Below are positions 27,195-36,301 of a DNA stretch of 64,000 nt, piece by piece; position 1 is the first letter of the stretch; every line of letters starts with the position of its first letter. Origin of the DNA: Sphingomonas sp. A2-49 (GTDB taxonomy: Bacteria; Pseudomonadota; Alphaproteobacteria; Sphingomonadales; Sphingomonadaceae); NCBI RefSeq assembly GCF_025548555.1, contig NZ_JAJLPA010000002.1, positions 166,864-230,863 of the forward strand, written 5' to 3'. The translations under genes and the position numbers were made by a program. The notes beneath the pieces are model-generated. The model made no database searches. It was not told the origin of the DNA and saw only the letters and a list, made by a program, of their open reading frames with translations.

Positions 27195-27620
27195 GTGGAC
27201 GGATTGGAGGACCCCTTTGATGTACCTCTCGTTCCACAAGCCAGGCCCGGCTCTTCGTATCACGCTTTTGCCCGGCGCGAAGCTAGACTGACCGTCGCCT
27301 TCCTAGTCTTAGCCGCCACGCTGCTCGCGATGGTTGGGCTAGGGTTCCAGATCTGGGTGGAGGGGACGTCGGCCTCCGACTGCTGGCTGCTGCTCGCGAT
27401 GAGGTCGCCTGCCAATTTGGCCGTACCAGAAGGTTGCGGGTGGCTCCAGGTCGTGGCGATCGACGTGTCGGCGCTCGGCGGAGTGACGGCGCTCAGCTTG
27501 TTCACCGTCACAGCGATCGGCTACCTTCTGAGTGCGCGGCGGTTGGACCACGGCCCGCCCTGCTTGCGGCAGCCACGATCAGCGGTAGCCTTGCGCGTGG
27601 AGCGGCGTCGAACTGCGACT
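27195..27620 (+). pseudogene. Truncated, frameshifted PAP2-family membrane phosphatase
   Basis: The N-terminal half is intact in one frame: LTVAFLVLAATLLAMVGLGF, WLLLAMRSPANLAVPEGCGW, DVSALGGVTALSLFTVTAIG. The next helix, ALLAAATISGSLA, is found about 27555-27595 in another frame. The catalytic motifs KxxxxxxRP, PSGH and SRxxxxxH never appear, so the gene is a dead remnant. It stops just before the isoaspartyl methyltransferase gene. Confidence 0.65.
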
Positions 27621-27670
27621 TCTCAGCCACCGCAGCGTCTTGGCGGCGATATCGAGGAGAGTGGCGACAT

Positions 27671-28558
27671 ATGAAATGGCTGGTGACGGTTCTTCTGATC
27701 GGGTTCGCGCCCATCGCGATTTTGCACGCCCAACAGAAACAACCGAACTCGCGACGCGAGGCTCGGGCCACTGGCGGCGACGGCTGGATAGCCTTGCCGC
27801 TCGCTCGACGGATCGCAGCGGATCGGCACCGCAGCTTTGCGGAGAAGCGTCGCGATCTGGTAGAAGGGATTCGTCGTCAGGTCAGGGAGGCCGATCCGGC
27901 CCTCGACGACGCCCAATTCGAGCGCGTGCTGAGCATTATCGGCGCGATCCCGCGAGAAGAGTTCGTTTCGCGCGCGGCGCGACCATATGCCTATCTACCG
28001 ACCCCGCTTCAGATCGGCTACGGCCAGACCATCTCGGATGCCTACATCCAGGCGATCATGACGGCAGAACTGCGACTTCCGCCGAACGCCGAGGTGCTCG
28101 ACGTCGGGACCGGCTCGCGATACCAAGCCGCGCTGCTGGCACCGCTGGCCCGGCGGGTGTCCTCCATCGAGATCGTCAAGGGACTCGCCGACGAGGCCGC
28201 GGCCCGGCTGCGCCGACTCGGCTACCGCAACATCGAGGTGCGCGCCGGAGACGGTTTCGCGGGTTGGCCCGAGCATGCGCCCTTTGACGGCATTGTCGTC
28301 GCTGCGGGCGCGGCCGCGGTGCCGCAACCGCTTCTGGACCAGCTCAAGCCCGGCGGGCGCCTGGTAATGCCGGTCGGCCCGAGCGGGGCGCAGGAGCAGC
28401 TGCTCGTCTATAGCAAGCGCGCAGACGGGGAGGTGAGGCGCTGTTCGCTTGGATGGACGATGTTCGTACCGCTGACGGGCACAGGTGAGCGAGCCGCCGA
28501 TAGCCGCGGTCTCATCGACCGCGGTATTCCGAGCTGCCACGCTCAGCCCCTTACCTGA
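27671..28558 (+). CDS. Exported protein-L-isoaspartate O-methyltransferase
   Basis: 295 residues. MKWLVTVLLIGFAPIAILHA is a signal peptide, unusual because PIMT normally acts in the cytosol. The enzyme core follows: VPREEF-type IPREEFVSRAARPYAYL, TPLQIGYGQTISDAYIQAIM, the SAM loop DVGTGSRYQAALLA (the third Gly is Arg), EIVKGLADEAAARL and PFDGIVVAAGAAAVPQPLL. It would methylate isoaspartyl residues of aged proteins in the periplasm, which requires a SAM source and is therefore puzzling. Exported PIMT homologues do exist in proteobacteria. Confidence 0.85.
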   Translation: MKWLVTVLLIGFAPIAILHAQQKQPNSRREARATGGDGWIALPLARRIAADRHRSFAEKRRDLVEGIRRQVREADPALDDAQFERVLSIIGAIPREEFVSRAARPYAYLPTPLQIGYGQTISDAYIQAIMTAELRLPPNAEVLDVGTGSRYQAALLAPLARRVSSIEIVKGLADEAAARLRRLGYRNIEVRAGDGFAGWPEHAPFDGIVVAAGAAAVPQPLLDQLKPGGRLVMPVGPSGAQEQLLVYSKRADGEVRRCSLGWTMFVPLTGTGERAADSRGLIDRGIPSCHAQPLT

Positions 28559-28757
28559 GGAACAATCGCTAGCCGGTACCGGTGGCGGTGCCCGCGCCGC
28601 GCCAACCTCGATGGTTGGGTTCGGCGTTCGTTATGTGGGGTGCAGCACCCGCTCCCTCGGCGCGGCCGCGGTTCTGCGCTACTAATCTTAGGAGGAGCGG
28701 CACCAGCCTACAGCATCAACATCGATCGCGGACCGGCGATTCACGCGTTCTGCTGCA

Positions 28758-29093
28758 TTATCTACGTAGGACCCGCCGGATGCGTGCTGTTCGGCGAGTG
28801 AGCGGAACGCCGTCTCGCGCCGACCGACCCAGCCGACACGCGACTGCAGCCAAGGCGGTATCCCAGGCTCCCTCACCATTCGTGAGGGCGATAGCAAGAT
28901 ATTCCGGCAACAGGCTGGCCATCAATCGCGACAAGAGCGCGAACGGCGTCCCAGTTCGTTCAACCAACAAGGCAAGCCGGGAGGCGTTCTCGAGCGACAT
29001 GATGGCGCTCACTATTGTGACCACCGCCGCGAAACGGAGCGCGACCAGTCGCAGCAGATACTTGTCGACCGTGCTCAAGATGCCGCTCCGCAA
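28758..29093 (-). pseudogene. N-terminal fragment of an LptF/LptG-type LPS export permease
   Basis: STVDKYLLRLVALRFAAVV, SLENASRLALLVERTGTPFA and LMASLLPEYLAIAL match the first two helices and periplasmic edge of LptF/LptG, which extract LPS from the inner membrane. Full proteins have about 360 residues; this frame has 111 and loses similarity after residue 75. It starts right at the stop of the upstream glycosyltransferase. The remaining 28559-28757 shows no gene. Confidence 0.55.
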
Positions 29094-30254
29094 TCACGCA
29101 GCCAGGCGACAGGGACTGCGCAGGCCTGCGTACAGCGCGAACAACTCGCCGAAATGCTCGTCCATCGTGCGGGTTGGGAGTGGCCTGGGTTGCGTGGAGC
29201 GTCCGTACCGAGTGCAGGCGAACTCGACCAGCACGTCGCGCAGGGAACCACCGTCCGCCGCGCGGTAGTGTCGGCCCGGCGGCAAGACGTGGTCGGCGGC
29301 TCCGCCCCGGTCGGGTGCGATGATCGGCAGTCCGCTTGCTGCGGCTTCGGCAGCGACCATGCAGAAGGTCTCGGCCTCACAGCCATGAACCAGCGCGTCG
29401 GCGCTCGCCATCATGGTCGCGAGCAGCGACCGGTCGTGGACAGGGGCGTCGACGACCACGTGCGGCGAGCTCGCAAGCGCGGCCAGACCACGGCGGCCGC
29501 GTCCGTCACCGACGAGCACGAGGCCGACCGGCGTTGCGTTGCCCGCAGCCGTAGCGGCGTCGATCACCATGCCCCAACGTTTTTCAGCGGAGTAGCGCCC
29601 TGCGCCCAGCAGGAGGGTTGCCGATGGCGGTAGGTTGCACTGGGCGAGGAGGCCCGCGCGGAGGGTCGGATCGCGGTGCGTGGGCGAGAACCTTCCCGGC
29701 TCCACGCCCATCGGCAGCGTCACCACGCGCGTCAGTCCGCCGGCGACGAGCCGTCCGGCCAGTTCGTCGCTGGCGCACAGCACGGCATCTACCGCGCTGT
29801 CCAGCTGCCGCAGGTGCCGCCAGAAACGTTCGAAGCCCCGGTCGATGGTCGCCACGCTCGCGACCCGGCCAAACCAGCGATAGGCGTAGGCGGACATGGG
29901 ATCGGCGTGCATCACGAGCGAGCGCTTGGCCGCACCCGACCATCGCGTGACCATCGACGCGCTGGACCAAGGGGACGACGCCTCGACCACGTCCGGTCGC
30001 CACGTGTCGAGCGCGCGGTGAAGCGCCTGCTCGTCGTTGAAGAACCGATACCGGCGGTCGACCGGCAGCTTGGGCGCCGCGATGGTGGCGAGGATGCCGC
30101 CGCCCGACAACTCGCGCCAGCCGTCGCATTCACCCGGCGCGAGCACGACGACCTCGTGGCCCGCCGCGGTCGCCGCCGCCATCTTGCGGTGGACATAGGT
30201 CCGCACGCCGCCTCCATGCGGCGTGTAGAAGGCGCATACGTCGAGAATTCGCAC
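29094..30254 (-). CDS. GT4-type glycosyltransferase
   Basis: About 386 residues from the GTG at 30254 (VRILDVCAFYTPHGGGVRTY), chosen because GGAG sits 6 bases before it and the family begins there. GT-B features: PDVVEASSPWSSASMVTRWS, LPMGVEPGRFSP, LLGAGRYSAEKRWGMVIDAA, VLVGDGRG, and the nucleotide-sugar site ALVHGCEAETFCMVAAEAAA followed by SGLPIIAPDRGGAADHV. Likely transfers a hexose to a surface lipid or polysaccharide. Divergent from the ECF sigma gene at 30384. Confidence 0.85.
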   Translation of the reverse strand: MRILDVCAFYTPHGGGVRTYVHRKMAAATAAGHEVVVLAPGECDGWRELSGGGILATIAAPKLPVDRRYRFFNDEQALHRALDTWRPDVVEASSPWSSASMVTRWSGAAKRSLVMHADPMSAYAYRWFGRVASVATIDRGFERFWRHLRQLDSAVDAVLCASDELAGRLVAGGLTRVVTLPMGVEPGRFSPTHRDPTLRAGLLAQCNLPPSATLLLGAGRYSAEKRWGMVIDAATAAGNATPVGLVLVGDGRGRRGLAALASSPHVVVDAPVHDRSLLATMMASADALVHGCEAETFCMVAAEAAASGLPIIAPDRGGAADHVLPPGRHYRAADGGSLRDVLVEFACTRYGRSTQPRPLPTRTMDEHFGELFALYAGLRSPCRLAA

Positions 30255-30383
30255 GAGGTTCTCCGGGCGGACCCATGACGGGCGCACCTCAGGAAGACGC
30301 CGCGCGGGGCACGCACCACAGTCGATAAGGCGGGTTTTGCGTCTTGCCGCGCCTGCCGCGGGGAGGCACAGGTAAATTATCTT

Positions 30384-30920
30384 ATGCGTTCCGTCGAAGC
30401 CCAGCCGCCCACATCGGGGCTCTCGCAACTGCTGGGAGAACTACGCCCGGAGCTGCTCCGCTTCCTGATCGCGCGGCTTGGCGATGCCGGGGAGGCCGAG
30501 GACCTTCTTCAGGAGCTGTGGATCCGCACCCGTGATGGGGCCGGCGGGCCCGTCGCCAACGGTCGAGCCTATCTCTATCGCGCCGCGCAGAATCTCGTGC
30601 TCGACCGGGCTCGGGAGCGTCGGCGGCGAACGGCGCGGGACGGTGAATGGTCGAAGGCGCAAAGCGGCTCTATCTCGGGGACAGAACCTGCCGATCCGCG
30701 CGCGAACGCCGAGGATGTGCTTCTGGAACGCGAGAAAGCAGGCGCGCTTGCTACCGCTATCGCGGCGCTGCCGGAAGCCGCCGGGCGCGCATTCCGGATG
30801 CACAAGCTCGATGGGCTGCCCCACGCGGAGGTCGCGCGCCGGCTGGGCATCACGCGAAGCGGCGTCGAGAAGCACATCGCGCTCGCGATGGCGCATCTCC
30901 GCCGTGCGTTGGCGGACTGA
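30384..30920 (+). CDS. ECF sigma factor, FecI-like
   Basis: 178 residues. Region 2: LLRFLIARLGDAGEAEDLLQ then ELWIRTRD. Region 4: LPHAEVARRLGITRSGVEKH then IALAMAHLRRAL. This is the iron-starvation FecI group, activated by a membrane FecR and a TonB receptor with a signalling domain. All three genes lie here in order, 30384-34241. Confidence 0.9.
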   Translation: MRSVEAQPPTSGLSQLLGELRPELLRFLIARLGDAGEAEDLLQELWIRTRDGAGGPVANGRAYLYRAAQNLVLDRARERRRRTARDGEWSKAQSGSISGTEPADPRANAEDVLLEREKAGALATAIAALPEAAGRAFRMHKLDGLPHAEVARRLGITRSGVEKHIALAMAHLRRALAD

Positions 30921-30997
30921 GGTATGCAAAGCGGACGGCGTCTAGGGGTGGCAAGGCAAGAAAGGCGGCGTGGCGACACCCGGGCGACGGGACGGAC

Positions 30998-31951
30998 ATG
31001 AGCGAGGACATCTTCGAGCAGGCTGCACGCTGGCACGCGATGCAGGACCGGGACGACATGGACTGGGACGCGTTCACTGCGTGGCTCGAAGCGAACCCGC
31101 GTCATCGTGGCGCGTTCGACGAGATCGCGCTGCTGGACGAGCGCATCGACCTACACCGCCGCTCGCTCTTGAGCGTCGTCGCCATAGCCGACCAGCAATC
31201 TCTGCCGGATTGCGACGGATCGCGACGGCGGCGCAGTGTGCGATGGGGACTCGCCGCGGCCAGCGTGGCGGGGATAGCCATGGGGACGTTCGCGCTGCGG
31301 CAGTCGGACCCTCAGGTGGCCAACTCGACCGAGTATCGGGCGGCATCGACGATGCGAGTCGTCGACCTCGGCCGCGGCGTGCGCGCGTCGCTTGCTCCAG
31401 GCAGCGCGCTCGTTGCGGGCGGGAATGGCACAGGTCGTCTGACGCTGTCGGGTCGCGCACTTTTCGAGGTCGTCCACGATCCCGATCGTCAAGTGATAGT
31501 GGAAGCCGGGGGTTACCGGATCAGGGACGTGGGCACCCGCTTTGAGGTCGTCACCGGCGGAGGCATGGTTCGCGTGGCTGTTTCCAATGGCCGGGTAGCG
31601 GTGATGCCCCCGTCTGGCGCGCCTGAGGTAGAGTTGTCGGCCGGTCGGTCGCTCACCGGTTCCGCCGATGGCCGCTCAACGACCATGCCGACCCGTTCCG
31701 GCGACGTGGGTGCCTGGAAGGCGGGCCCGATGGTCTACGATCAAACCCCGCTTGCTATCGTGGTGGCGGACGTGTCGCGTACGTCGGGACGGTCGGTGAC
31801 GGTCGATCCTGCTTTAGCGTCCCGTCCTTTCTCAGGTGTCCTGGCCCCAGCCGCGGGGGATGAAATGGTCGCTGCGCTCGGATCGCTCGCAGGACTCCAG
31901 GCGAGGAGGGATGGTGACGCGATTCGTCTACGCGACCGCACTCCTCGCTAG
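30998..31951 (+). CDS. FecR-type transmembrane anti-sigma/sigma regulator
   Basis: 317 residues. N-terminal cytosolic DUF4880 helix bundle (FEQAARWHAMQDRDDMDWDA, FTAWLEANPRHRGAFDEI), one membrane helix near residue 85 (WGLAAASVAGIAMGTFAL), then a periplasmic FecR beta domain (GRALFEVVHDPDRQVIVEAG, RIRDVGTRFEVV) and a C-terminal STN-like part. It passes the receptor signal to the sigma factor at 30384. Its end overlaps the start of the receptor gene by 41 bases, a sign of coupled translation. Confidence 0.9.
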   Translation: MSEDIFEQAARWHAMQDRDDMDWDAFTAWLEANPRHRGAFDEIALLDERIDLHRRSLLSVVAIADQQSLPDCDGSRRRRSVRWGLAAASVAGIAMGTFALRQSDPQVANSTEYRAASTMRVVDLGRGVRASLAPGSALVAGGNGTGRLTLSGRALFEVVHDPDRQVIVEAGGYRIRDVGTRFEVVTGGGMVRVAVSNGRVAVMPPSGAPEVELSAGRSLTGSADGRSTTMPTRSGDVGAWKAGPMVYDQTPLAIVVADVSRTSGRSVTVDPALASRPFSGVLAPAAGDEMVAALGSLAGLQARRDGDAIRLRDRTPR

Positions 31952-34241
31952 CCTTCTCGTCACCGCCAGGGCCGACGCACAGGATCGAACGTTCAGGGTC
32001 GACGTGCCGGCGGGCGACCTGACGGATGCGCTTGCGACCTTCGCGGCGCAGACCGGCACCTCGATCGGCACCGACGGGACCCTGCGGGGGAGAACGAGCG
32101 TGGCGGTTCGCGGCAGGATGGAGGCGGGGGAAGCGCTCAGGCGCATGCTCGCGCGATCGGGCATGAGGGCCGAACGTGTCGGTCCGTCGATATGGCGCCT
32201 GGTCGCACTCAGGAGAGACGAGGTCGCCACCAAACCGCGTCTCCCCGATCCACCCGCGGCTGATATCGTAGTGACCGGCCGTAAGCTTTCCGAGGCGTTG
32301 TCGCGCGTCGCGGCACCCGTTTCGGTTTTCGAGCCCAGCGATGCCGGTCGTCCGCCTGGAGCGCGCGCTGACGCTCATGACGTGGCGCGGGCGGTCGAGG
32401 GACTCAGCCTCACCAATCTTGGACCCGGCCGGGACAGGCCCTTCATCCGTGGCATCGCTGACAGCCCCTTCAACGGTTTCAGCCAGGCGACGGTGAGCGT
32501 GATCGTCGACGACGCGCGCGTTACCTACGACGCGCCGGAGCCCGGGCTCAGGCTCGTCGACGTAGCGCGAGTCGAGGTTTTGAAGGGTCCACAAGGGCCG
32601 CTTTATGGCACCGGCGCGCTCGGTGGGGTCTACCGCATCGTGACGAACCGACCCGTGCTGGGCGCGGTAGATGCATCGGCGACGATCGGATTTGACTCCG
32701 TGCGGGGCGGAGGGCCTGGTGCGGACGCGACCGTCATGGTGAACGCGCCCATACTCGGCGATACTGCGGCAATCCGTGCAGTTGGGTACTCCGCGGCGCA
32801 AGGAGGATGGGTCCGCAACGCAGGCGGCCGACGTGACCTGAACGCGACATCCGTCGAGGGCGCTAGGTTAACCGTGCGCGTTGCGCCGGCGGCCGGCTGG
32901 ACGGTCGATCTCGGCGGCGCGCTCCAGCGGGTCTCGCAGCGCGACAGCCAGTATGTCGATCGCGATGCCGAGGACCTGACTCGCTCGATGCGCATCCCGG
33001 AGCCGTCGCAGGGGACCTTCAAGCTCCTGAGCGGCACGGCCGAGGGGTCGGTGGGTGATGCGCGACTGACGGTGTCCACGAGCCATGCCTGGCAGAATAG
33101 GACCGAGACATACGCGGCAGCGGCTTCGGCGTCAGCGCTCGGGCGTGCCGACGCTCAAGCCTATCGCGATCGCCGGTTGCATCGCGTGTTCGACCAGGAG
33201 GTCAGGATCTCGTCCCCACCCGGCAGACGGGTATCGTGGCTGGCCGGCGCCTCTTACCTCTCGGCGACGACTTTGGCGACCGGCGACCTGGCCGGTGCGG
33301 ACAGGGTGTATTCGCCGTTCTTTCTGCTGCAACGGGAAGTGACGGAGGCCGCGGTATTCGCGGACGCCTCGGCGCCGCTGGTCAGCGGACTGCGGTTAGG
33401 CGGGGGAGGCCGGCTGTTCCGGGCGACGACCACCGACGAACGCCGCGAGGAGCGCGGGACGCCGACGACGCGCGCCAAGGCGAGCGTCGTTTTCACGCCG
33501 AGCGCTTCCCTGACCTACGAGCTCGCGCCGGACCGGCTGGTCTACCTGCGCTTCGGGTCGGCCTTCCGCCCGGGCGGTCTTGATCCGGCCAACGCGCGAA
33601 CGGGGCGATACGAGGCGGACGAAGTGCGCAGCTTCGATCTCGGCACGCGCCTTCTGCTGGCGGATGGGCGACTGTCGCTTTCGGGTGGGGCATTTCGATC
33701 GACCTGGGCCGACGTGCAGTCCGACTACCTGCAACTAAACGGACTGGTCGCGACGCGGACCGCTGGCAATGCCGAGATCATGGGCACGGAACTGTCGGTG
33801 GAATGGCGACCGAGTTCGTGGCGCCTGCGGGCCGGCGGAGCGGCGCAGCGCGCGCGCCTCGAGAGCGGCGTGGACGGAGCCGACCTGCCGAAAGACCGGC
33901 GCCTGCCGGTCGTACCTGACCTTACCGGCCGCCTTGAACTAGGCAGGACGCTCGATATCGCGGGGATTCGCAGCGACCTCTATGTCGCTGCCGACTATGT
34001 CGGCCGCTCCCGTCTCAGCTTCGACGAGGGCTTGGACCGCGAGATGGGCGGCTACGCTACGACCCGGGCCGGCGCTGCGGCGACGATTGCATCGCTCCGG
34101 ATCAGGATCGACGTGGACAATCTCCTCAACGCGCGCGCGGACCGCTTCGCGTTCGGAAACCCGTTCATGGTGAGGGCTGAGCGCGAATACACGCCGTTGC
34201 GGCCCCGTTCGATCCGACTGGAGCTGTCACGCCGCTTCTGA
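31911..34241 (+). CDS. TonB-dependent receptor with N-terminal STN signalling domain
   Basis: 776 residues from the ATG at 31911, which follows a strong GAGGAGGG. Signal peptide ending RADA; STN domain (FRVDVPAGDLTDALATFAAQ, SVAVRGRMEAGEALRRMLAR); TonB box DIVVTGRKLSEA; plug with VARVEVLKGPQGPLYGTGAL; barrel ending LELSRRF. The STN domain contacts the FecR protein, so ligand binding should induce its own operon. The ligand is not certain: siderophore or glycan. Confidence 0.92.
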   Translation: MVTRFVYATALLASLLVTARADAQDRTFRVDVPAGDLTDALATFAAQTGTSIGTDGTLRGRTSVAVRGRMEAGEALRRMLARSGMRAERVGPSIWRLVALRRDEVATKPRLPDPPAADIVVTGRKLSEALSRVAAPVSVFEPSDAGRPPGARADAHDVARAVEGLSLTNLGPGRDRPFIRGIADSPFNGFSQATVSVIVDDARVTYDAPEPGLRLVDVARVEVLKGPQGPLYGTGALGGVYRIVTNRPVLGAVDASATIGFDSVRGGGPGADATVMVNAPILGDTAAIRAVGYSAAQGGWVRNAGGRRDLNATSVEGARLTVRVAPAAGWTVDLGGALQRVSQRDSQYVDRDAEDLTRSMRIPEPSQGTFKLLSGTAEGSVGDARLTVSTSHAWQNRTETYAAAASASALGRADAQAYRDRRLHRVFDQEVRISSPPGRRVSWLAGASYLSATTLATGDLAGADRVYSPFFLLQREVTEAAVFADASAPLVSGLRLGGGGRLFRATTTDERREERGTPTTRAKASVVFTPSASLTYELAPDRLVYLRFGSAFRPGGLDPANARTGRYEADEVRSFDLGTRLLLADGRLSLSGGAFRSTWADVQSDYLQLNGLVATRTAGNAEIMGTELSVEWRPSSWRLRAGGAAQRARLESGVDGADLPKDRRLPVVPDLTGRLELGRTLDIAGIRSDLYVAADYVGRSRLSFDEGLDREMGGYATTRAGAAATIASLRIRIDVDNLLNARADRFAFGNPFMVRAEREYTPLRPRSIRLELSRRF

Positions 34242-34358
34242 CCGTCGGCGAACATCGGAACTCGCTGCCTGTCGTCACCTGCTCGTCGCGGGGCACGCGC
34301 CGACAGACTTTTTTCCATCCGACTGAGGTTCCGCGCGGCGACCGGCGTCTTGTCCGGC

Positions 34359-35159
34359 ATGCAAGGAAGCGTCGAGCGTCGTGATGACCCATATCTGATG
34401 GCTGAGCGTCCCAAGCGGCGGCTTCTGGTCGCGATACACGATGTTTGTCCGCGTCACGAGGCGGAAGTGGACTGCCTGCGCGACCACCTGCTGGGCTGCG
34501 GCGGCGAGCGGATGGCCATGCTCGTCGTGCCCAATTTCTGGGACAGATCGCCGATCGTGCGCGGATCGGCTTTCGCCGCGCGGCTGCGCGCGTGGGCGGC
34601 CGAGGGTGTGGAGATGTTCCTGCACGGCTACGTACATCGCGACGACGCGCAGCACACATCCCGGATCGCTCGGTTCAAGTCTCGCCAACTGACGGCCGGT
34701 GAGGGAGAATTCCTCGGACTAAGCCATTTCGAGGCGACTGTGCGGATCGAGATGGGGCGCCGCTTGCTCGAGGACGTCACCGGCCAGCCCATTGCCGGGT
34801 TCGTCGCTCCGGCCTGGCTCTACGGCCCCAGCGCGAAGAGAGCGCTTGCCGACGCCGCTATCGATCTGGCCGAGGACCACTGGCGTGTGTGGAACCCGGC
34901 GACCGAAGCAACCTTGGCGTACTCGCCCGTTATTACCTGGGCCACCAGAACCCAGGCGCGCATGGCGTCCTCACTCGCCGTAGCCTCTGTGGCGCGCCGC
35001 CTCGCGCCATTCAGGATCATGCGGGTCGGTGTGCATCCGGGAGACTGCGGCGAGCCCAAGGTGATGTCCAGCATAGCCGAGACGGTTTCGACGCTGCGGC
35101 GATCTCGTGTCGTAAGTCGGTACGCCGACTTGAAAGCAGACGCGGCGTGCGCATCCTGA
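34359..35159 (+). CDS. DUF2334-type polysaccharide deacetylase
   Basis: About 266 residues. The catalytic core of the family is visible: LLVAIHDVCPRHEAEVD (the metal Asp), MFLHGYVHRDDAQHTS (HGxxH), GFVAPAWLYGPSAKRAL, and a final MRVGVHPGD. Such enzymes remove N-acetyl groups from sugars of surface polymers. No clear ribosome site favours either the ATG at 34359 or the one at 34398. Its end overlaps the following glycosyltransferase by 13 bases, so both belong to one operon. Confidence 0.82.
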   Translation: MQGSVERRDDPYLMAERPKRRLLVAIHDVCPRHEAEVDCLRDHLLGCGGERMAMLVVPNFWDRSPIVRGSAFAARLRAWAAEGVEMFLHGYVHRDDAQHTSRIARFKSRQLTAGEGEFLGLSHFEATVRIEMGRRLLEDVTGQPIAGFVAPAWLYGPSAKRALADAAIDLAEDHWRVWNPATEATLAYSPVITWATRTQARMASSLAVASVARRLAPFRIMRVGVHPGDCGEPKVMSSIAETVSTLRRSRVVSRYADLKADAACAS

Positions 35160-36301
35160 CCTTCCTCCATAGCTTCGAGCCGGGTGGCGTCGAACGAGTA
35201 GCGCTGCGCCTCGTGCGGCGTTGGCGCGCATTGGGCGTCGACGCCCCGTTGTTTCTCGGTCGCGCCGACGGCCCGCTGCGTGGCGAGGTGGCAGATGGCC
35301 TTGCCTTCGACGTTCCACGCCAGCCTCGATGGGGGACGGCTTGGTGGGAGACGCTGTGGATGATCGCCAAGTTGCCCGGCCAAGTCCGACGAACGCGGCC
35401 CGATCTCGTGTTCTGCGCGGGCAGCACATACACTGTGGTCGCAGTCTCCCTCAAACTGGTGCTAGGGCGTAGCTGCCCGCCCATCGTCGCCAAGATCAGC
35501 AACGATCTTACCCGTGCCGACCTGCCGCCCATCGCCCGCCACGCGTGGACGACCTGGTTGCGCCTCCAGGCCAAGTACATCGACCGGTGGATTGTGATGG
35601 AAGAAAGTATCCTTCCGGATGTCGACGCCCAGCTTGGACCCGTCGATCGGGTCGTCGTCCCGGACCCTGCTATCGACGAGGCTCAGATTGTCGCCTCGGG
35701 GGGCACGTCGTTCGGCATGGCCGGTAAGATCCGATTTCTGGCGGTCGGCAGGCTCGTCCACCAAAAAGATTTCTCGCTGATGCTGAGAGCGTTCGCGCTT
35801 GGCCGCGGGTCGGACGATACTCTCACGCTTATGGGTGACGGTCCGCTGCGGCTCGAGCTCGGGTCGCTGGCGGTGTCGCTTGGGATCGGCGAACAGGTCA
35901 CTTTCGCGGGACATGTGCCCGACGCCGCGCGGCGCATGCGAGACTATGACGTGGTGCTGATGTCGTCGCGATACGAAGGGGTTCCTGCTGCGCTGATCGA
36001 GGCGCTGGCGGCGGGTCGGCGCATCGTCGCCAGCGACTGCGGCCCAGGCGTGCGTGCGCTGCTCGATGCCGGCATTGGCACCATTGTACCGCGAGGAGAT
36101 CCCGTCCTGTTTGCCGCCGCGATGCGCGGGGAGCCGAGTCGCCCGCTTGATCGCGCAGCCTGCCGCGAGCGGGCTCGGCGTTTCACTCTCGAAGGTGCCG
36201 CCGAGCTTTACCTGGTGTCAATGCAAGACGTCCTCGAGCGATCTCGACGGACGGGTCCGGATCTGATCGAGCCGATGCCTTACGCGGAACATGCTTCGTG
36301 A
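35147..36301 (+). CDS. GT4-type glycosyltransferase
   Basis: 384 residues from the GTG at 35147 (VRILTFLHSFEPGGVERVAL). GT-B features: GRSCPPIVAKISND, RFLAVGRLVHQKDFSLMLRA, LTLMGDGPLRLEL, and the nucleotide-sugar site MSSRYEGVPAALIEALAAGR with SDCGPGVRALL. It should add a sugar to a surface glycan. Overlaps both the deacetylase upstream and the membrane protein downstream (GTGA), so the genes are translated together. Confidence 0.88.
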   Translation: MRILTFLHSFEPGGVERVALRLVRRWRALGVDAPLFLGRADGPLRGEVADGLAFDVPRQPRWGTAWWETLWMIAKLPGQVRRTRPDLVFCAGSTYTVVAVSLKLVLGRSCPPIVAKISNDLTRADLPPIARHAWTTWLRLQAKYIDRWIVMEESILPDVDAQLGPVDRVVVPDPAIDEAQIVASGGTSFGMAGKIRFLAVGRLVHQKDFSLMLRAFALGRGSDDTLTLMGDGPLRLELGSLAVSLGIGEQVTFAGHVPDAARRMRDYDVVLMSSRYEGVPAALIEALAAGRRIVASDCGPGVRALLDAGIGTIVPRGDPVLFAAAMRGEPSRPLDRAACRERARRFTLEGAAELYLVSMQDVLERSRRTGPDLIEPMPYAEHAS

